The notes under the pieces are model-generated. The model worked only from the letters and a program-made list of their open reading frames with translations, was not told the DNA's origin and made no database searches. Positions 32,554 through 36,219 of a stretch of 36,219 nucleotides of DNA are shown piece by piece (position 1 is the stretch's first letter; each line of letters starts with the position of its first letter). The DNA is from an uncultured Rhodospirillales bacterium (GTDB lineage: Bacteria > Pseudomonadota > Alphaproteobacteria > Acetobacterales > Acetobacteraceae): positions 1 through 36,219 of the forward strand of contig CAIJTR010000185.1 of NCBI GenBank assembly GCA_903823665.1, given 5' to 3'. A program made the translations under genes and the position numbers.

Positions 32554-33315
32554 TCAGGCCCCGCCGTCAATCGTAACGATCGTCCCGGAGGTATAGCCCG
32601 AACGCGGGCTGGCCAGGAAGGCCACGGCGTCGGCGATTTCCTCGGGCTTGCCGGCGCGGCCGAACGGCATTCCGGCGCATAGCTCCAGCCAGCGCTCGGG
32701 GTCGCCGAACTGGGTCTTGGCACGGTCGCGCAACAGCATTTCCATACGCTCGGTGGCGGTGGCACCGGGGTTGATGCCGACAACGCGAATGCCGTCCTTG
32801 GTGCTACTGGTGCCCAATGCGCGGGTGAAGGCCATCAGGCCTGCATTGCCGGTGGTCCCAGCGAGGTAGTTCGGGCTCAGCTTTTCACCGGCGGCCCCCA
32901 GCACGTTGATGATCACGCCGTGGCCTTGCGCCTGCATTGACGGATAGACAGCGCGGCACATAGAGATGAAGCCAAACACCTTCAAATCCCAGGCGCGCCG
33001 CCACGTCTCGTTGTCCACCGCAAGCAAGCCTCCCGGTGGGATGGCACCAGCGTTGTTGACGAGAATGTCGAGCGGGCCTGCCTCATGTGCCACTCGAACC
33101 ACCTCGTCCTCACGCGACAAATCAGCCGCGATGCCGCGAACGGCCACCTGATGCGAGGCGCGGACGACGTCCACGGCCTCATCCAGATGCGCAGGGTTGC
33201 GCGCAACCAGGATGAGATCGACGCCCTCCGCCGCCAGCGAGAGTGCGGTGGCGCGGCCGATGCCCTTGGAGCCACCGGTGATCAGGGCGCGCTTGCCTGC
33301 GAGATGAAAATCCAT
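32554..33315 (-). CDS. Atypical short-chain dehydrogenase/reductase-family protein
   Basis: 253-residue Rossmann-fold protein. The cofactor motif TGGSKGIG (13-20) and NNAG (87-90) are intact, and the C-terminus YTSGTIVTIDGG is typical. The active site is not: the Ser strand reads NVLGAAGE, Tyr is kept at Y150 (SPNYLAGTTGN), but the Lys four residues later is Thr. This matches an SDR subgroup I recall with a Y-x-x-G-x-x-GN-A-x-L pattern, so the change is probably ancestral rather than decay. Reaction unknown. It begins one base after the stop of the PuuD-like gene upstream, in an operon with it and the Bcr-type exporter. Confidence 0.9.
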   Translation of the reverse strand: MDFHLAGKRALITGGSKGIGRATALSLAAEGVDLILVARNPAHLDEAVDVVRASHQVAVRGIAADLSREDEVVRVAHEAGPLDILVNNAGAIPPGGLLAVDNETWRRAWDLKVFGFISMCRAVYPSMQAQGHGVIINVLGAAGEKLSPNYLAGTTGNAGLMAFTRALGTSSTKDGIRVVGINPGATATERMEMLLRDRAKTQFGDPERWLELCAGMPFGRAGKPEEIADAVAFLASPRSGYTSGTIVTIDGGA

Positions 33316-33316
33316 C

Positions 33317-34060
33317 CTAGGCGGCTTTCTTCAGACCCTTGGCGTAGGCCGCAACAGCCTCGCCAAAGGCTTCAAAAATCCGACGGCTGGCTTCGTCCTG
33401 TTTCACATGCCATTCCGGGTGGAACTGCACGCCGCAGGCAAACGACTTGGCACCGGCGACGCGAACCGCCTCGATGGTGCCGTCCTCTGCCACGCCTTCC
33501 ACCACCAGCCCATCTGCCAGACGGTCGATGGATTGCTCGTGCAGGGAGTTCACGGTGATCTGGCTGGTGCCGACCATGAGGGCGAACTGGCCGGACAGCT
33601 CAACCGGATGGGCAAAGCCGAATTTCTCATTGATGTCGCCGGGGCCCGCGCGGTGATCACGACGCCCAGGCAGTTCCTGAACTTGCTGATGCAGCGAACC
33701 GCCAAGGGCCACGTTCAGTTCCTGAATGCCACGGCAGATGGCCAGCACCGGCATCCCGCGCGCAATCGCGGCGCGAACCAGGGGAAGCGTGGTGGCATCA
33801 CGCTCTGGGTCATGCTTGCCGGGGGTTGCGTCGTGATCCACGCCATACAGCGCGGGTTCGACGTTGCTGGGGCTGCCGTCGAGCAGCAGGCCGTCGAGAC
33901 GGTCGAGAATGTCAAGCATGCCCTCACCCACCGGTGGCAGTAGCACAGGCAGGCAGCCGGATGCATACATCAGCGCCTGACCGTAGCGTTTCGGGGTGTA
34001 GTGAATCTCCAGCTCGTTGACGACCCGGTTGCAGGCGGGAATCCCAACAAACAGCGCCAT
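33317..34060 (-). CDS. Second class I glutamine amidotransferase-like gamma-glutamyl hydrolase (PuuD-like)
   Basis: 247-residue paralogue of the protein at 28239-29006. The nucleophile Cys is C109 in MPVLAICRGIQELNVALGGSLHQ and the His-Glu pair is in GVQFHPEWH. The second half is very like the first copy (NSLHEQSIDRLADGLVVEGVAEDGTIEAVR), while the N-terminal quarter differs (ALFVGIPACNRVVNELEIHYTP). ATG 34060 lies 12 bp after the stop of the Bcr-type exporter gene. Association with an exporter and an SDR suggests a catabolic or detoxifying role on a gamma-glutamyl compound, which is inference. Confidence 0.88.
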   Translation of the reverse strand: MALFVGIPACNRVVNELEIHYTPKRYGQALMYASGCLPVLLPPVGEGMLDILDRLDGLLLDGSPSNVEPALYGVDHDATPGKHDPERDATTLPLVRAAIARGMPVLAICRGIQELNVALGGSLHQQVQELPGRRDHRAGPGDINEKFGFAHPVELSGQFALMVGTSQITVNSLHEQSIDRLADGLVVEGVAEDGTIEAVRVAGAKSFACGVQFHPEWHVKQDEASRRIFEAFGEAVAAYAKGLKKAA

Positions 34061-34072
34061 GGTTGTTTTTCC

Positions 34073-35284
34073 TTATGTGTTCTGTGAACGTAGCATCAGG
34101 TCACGCCTGCGATAAAGATCGGCGACATTGGCCCCCACCGCCCCCATCAGGGCCAATATGGCGAGTGGTCTGGCGCTGCCGTCGCTCACGACACCCACGG
34201 CAAGGCCACTGATGGCGGCGAGGCAAAAACCCATCATGCCCATGAGTGCTGACGCGGTGCCGGCATGGGATGCGTGGCGTTGCAGGGCGGCAACCGTGGT
34301 GTTCGGCATATTGATGCCCTGGCAGCCCATCATGCACATCACCGGCGGCAGCAGCATCCACCATCGTACCCCGCCGGGCAGCAATGGCCCCAGAAAGGCC
34401 ACGGCCGCCAGGGCAAGTGCTGCCGCCAGAAAGCAGCGCACGGCGATGCGCATCAACTTGTCCGAGCCGACGCGCACGAGCAGCAGGGGGTTCAACTGGG
34501 AGAACACGATGAAAAAAAGCGCGCTGCTGCTGAACATCACCGCGTAGACGGAGGGCGAGACATGCATGCCCTCGATAAAAATGCCTGGAGAGCCACCGAT
34601 ATAGGCAAACATGGCGAACATGCCGGAGCCGCCCATCAAGGCGTTGGTGAGGAAGCTGCGCTCCCGCAGGATCTGGCCGAAGCGGGAGGCAAGCTGCATG
34701 CCGCTTTGGCGCACTCGCTTCTCCACCGGCAGCGTGTCCGGCAGGAACAAGACGACGAGAACACAGCACAACGTGCCGTAAATGACCGTCACCCAGAAAA
34801 TAAAATGCCAGTCCGCGATCTTCAGTAGCAGGCCGCCCAGCGTTGGGGCGAGGATGGGAGCGACACCGCTGACCAGGATCAGCCGGCTCATCATGCGCGC
34901 GGCGGCGTGGCCCTCAGATAGATCGCGCACGATGGCGCGCGGGATCACCATGCTGGCGGAGCCGCCAATGGCGGCCAGGAAGCGCATGACCGAGAGCGTA
35001 ACTATATCGGTGGACAGCGCGCAGCCAACATTGGCCAGTGTGAACAGCGCGGTGGCGATAACCAGCGGGGCCTTGCGACCAAACCGGTCAGACAGCGCAC
35101 CTTGGGTGATCTGACCGATGGCGAGGCCAATAAACCAGGTCGCCAGCGTCCATTGCGCGGAACCGAGATGAACGCGCAGCGACGTTTCAATGGCCGGGAA
35201 GGCCGGCAGATACATGTCTGTGGAAATCGGCCCGGTGGCCGAGAGGAAGCCCAGCAGCAAAGGCAGCCAGAAAGGGTAGGTCAA
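34073..35284 (-). CDS. MFS drug exporter, Bcr/CflA family
   Basis: Proton-coupled inner-membrane exporter with about 12 helices. A TTG at 35284 preceded by GGAG (7-bp spacing) gives 403 residues, close to the ~400 of Bcr, and puts the start right before the first helix (TYPFWLPLLLGFLSATGPISTDMYLPAFP, with the DMYLPA box of Bcr/CflA). A GTG at 35371 would add 29 residues and is the main alternative; the still longer frame overlaps the divergent ABC gene. Motif A is QGALSDRFGRKAPL. It heads a minus-strand operon with the PuuD-like and SDR genes. Substrate unknown. Confidence 0.88.
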   Translation of the reverse strand: MTYPFWLPLLLGFLSATGPISTDMYLPAFPAIETSLRVHLGSAQWTLATWFIGLAIGQITQGALSDRFGRKAPLVIATALFTLANVGCALSTDIVTLSVMRFLAAIGGSASMVIPRAIVRDLSEGHAAARMMSRLILVSGVAPILAPTLGGLLLKIADWHFIFWVTVIYGTLCCVLVVLFLPDTLPVEKRVRQSGMQLASRFGQILRERSFLTNALMGGSGMFAMFAYIGGSPGIFIEGMHVSPSVYAVMFSSSALFFIVFSQLNPLLLVRVGSDKLMRIAVRCFLAAALALAAVAFLGPLLPGGVRWWMLLPPVMCMMGCQGINMPNTTVAALQRHASHAGTASALMGMMGFCLAAISGLAVGVVSDGSARPLAILALMGAVGANVADLYRRRDLMLRSQNT

Positions 35285-35450
35285 ATCGCCGCTCCGGTTG
35301 GGAGGCGGAAGCGCCGCGCCCGATGGGATCGCAGGCTGTCGAATATCGGATTGGACGGAAAAGCGCCACACTCTGGATGGGCTGACGTATGCAGCCAGTT
35401 CGGGTCTGCCGGTTGCGACGCCCGCGTTGATGCGGTATCGCCCCCCAAGA

Positions 35451-36163
35451 ATGTCCGCACCCCTTCCCGCCCCCGCGCGCATGGCAGCGCTTGAGCTGAT
35501 CTCAAAGCCCAGCTTTGCCGCCCGGTCCAACCTCGCGTTGCGTGACATGATGCACGCCACCGTGATGTGGCGGCTGTGCTGGACGCTGGCATGGCTCGAC
35601 ATCAAGCTACGCTATCGCGGTTCGCTGCTGGGGCCGTTCTGGCTGACGATGTCCACGGCGGTGATGATCGGCTCGATGGGGTTTCTCTACGGCACGCTGT
35701 TCCAGATGGACCTGCAGCACTACTTCCCCTTCCTCGCCCTTTCCATCGTGCTGTGGGCGTTCCTCAGCAGTTTGATCCAGGAAGCATGCGTTTGTTTCAC
35801 GCAGGCGGAGGGGATGATCCGCGCGGTGCGAATGCCGTTCACGCTCTATGCGGGGCGCGTGGTGATGCGGAACCTGCTGGTACTGGCGCACAACGTCGTT
35901 GTGATCGTGGTCGTCGATCTGCTGGTAGGGCTCAACCCCGGCTGGGTTGGGCTGCTGGCCATCCCGGCCTTCGTGCTGTGGCTCGCATTGGCGGTGGCGT
36001 TGTGTCTGCTGCTCGGCGTGCTCTGCGCCCGGTTTCGCGATATTCCGCCGATTGTGGCCTCTATCGTGCAGATTGCATTCTTCATGAGTGCGGTGATCTG
36101 GCAGCCGAGCCAGTTGAAAGAGAATGAGTATCTGCTGGCTTTGAACCCGTTCTTCACGCTGCT
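35451..36163 (+). CDS. ABC-2 polysaccharide/O-antigen export permease (Wzm/KpsM-like), truncated by the contig end
   Basis: Membrane subunit of an ABC exporter for lipid-linked or capsular polysaccharide. ATG 35451 starts MSAPLPAPARM; ATG 35481 is an alternative. The hallmark DIKLRYRGSLLGPFWLTMS precedes the first helix, and about six hydrophobic segments follow up to SAVIWQPSQL and ENEYLLALNPFF. Genomic sequence stops at about base 36163, after 237 codons; family members are ~260-290 residues, so roughly 25-50 residues are missing. The frame runs on through adapter to a stop at 36209, and those last ~15 residues (ending RKASCRERVSSPV) are not biological. Its ATPase partner is presumably beyond the edge. 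The 166-bp gap to the divergent Bcr-type gene holds no other gene. Confidence 0.88.
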
Positions 36164-36219
36164 AGATCGGAAAGCGTCGTGTAGGGAAAGAGTGTCTTCG
36201 CCTGTGTAGATCTCGGTGG
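36164..36219 (+). other. Illumina adapter with i5 index (sequencing artefact, not genomic DNA)
   Basis: From 36164 the sequence is the reverse complement of the Illumina TruSeq P5-side adapter: AGATCGG then GCGTCGTGTAGGGAAAGAGTGT, an 8-base index CTTCGCCT (36196-36203), then GTGTAGATCTCGGTGG to the end. One G of the standard AGATCGGAAGAGCG is missing here. CTTCGCCT is the reverse complement of index D505 (AGGCGAAG). This is residual adapter left at the end of an assembled contig. Confidence 0.98.

Noticed and set aside
32554-33315. Interpretation of the SDR gene as a decaying pseudogene because catalytic residues are missing
   Set aside because: The frame is intact, the rest of the fold is well kept, and the substitutions match an atypical SDR subgroup.
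34073-35605. A 510-residue version of the Bcr-type exporter starting at 35605
   Set aside because: The added N-terminus is low in hydrophobic order and overlaps the divergent ABC permease gene; TTG 35284 or GTG 35371 fits the family better.
1-36163. tRNA, rRNA, insertion sequence, integrase, toxin-antitoxin or defence-system genes
   Set aside because: Looked for on both strands by eye; none of their motifs or repeats was seen.
36164-36209. C-terminal ~15 residues of the ABC permease frame
   Set aside because: They are translated from sequencing adapter, not genome.

Overview
The window reads as a chromosomal stretch of a high-GC, Gram-negative alphaproteobacterium. Acetobacteraceae (acetic-acid/acidophile lineage) is the best guess, based on the style of the proteins: a PhbB-type acetoacetyl-CoA reductase, a LolA lipoprotein carrier, a NadE / small acidic protein / second-type GluRS trio, thrB overlapping rnhA, and Acetobacteraceae-like glycosyltransferases. 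This is inference from protein families, not a taxonomic search. Genes are packed tightly, often with 4-bp stop/start overlaps, and GTG and TTG starts are common. Both ends are cut: pheS runs off the left edge, and the right edge is not genomic, because the last 56 bases are an Illumina adapter with its i5 index.

Layout. 1-1690: pheS (partial), rplT and rpmI on the minus strand, with an intrinsic terminator before pheS and a promoter upstream of rpmI. 1842-3905: an orphan chemoreceptor on the plus strand. 3972-9875: a compact minus-strand operon of a fused enoyl-CoA hydratase/3-hydroxyacyl-CoA dehydrogenase, a ClC chloride/proton antiporter, a BenE-type transporter and an M20 peptidase. 9936-12474: a WxPGxW-repeat secreted protein with a Pro/Gln-rich tail, then rnhA and thrB. 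12596-13793: a lipoprotein and a zeta-like GST on the plus strand. 13794-19474: purH and two glycosyltransferase genes, one a 993-residue protein with repeats, a GT2 and a GT4 domain. 19586-20308: phbB with a strong terminator. 20381-25319: DHA2 exporter, gltX, a small acidic protein and nadE. 25376-31520: epoxide-hydrolase-like enzyme, small membrane protein, DsrE-like protein, lolA, a PuuD-like amidohydrolase and a paaG-paaI-paaK operon. 31549-35284: PRC-barrel protein, VOC protein, divergent SDR, second PuuD-like protein and Bcr-type exporter. 35451-36163: truncated polysaccharide ABC exporter permease.

How the parts may work together. Several genes point to aromatic or acyl-CoA metabolism: BenE uptake, fused beta-oxidation enzyme, PaaK activation, PaaG isomerisation, PaaI salvage, and MaiA-like and epoxide-hydrolase-like enzymes. 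The ring epoxidase paaABCDE and the ring-cleaving paaZ are not here. The large glycosyltransferases and the terminal ABC permease suggest surface polysaccharide synthesis and export. I found no CRISPR array, transposon, tRNA, rRNA or prophage, and no clear candidate for an entirely new defence or mobile system. The most unusual items are the adapter-derived contig end, the repeat domain of the large glycosyltransferase, the paired hairpins before the PRC-barrel gene, and the promoters that seem to give leaderless mRNAs.
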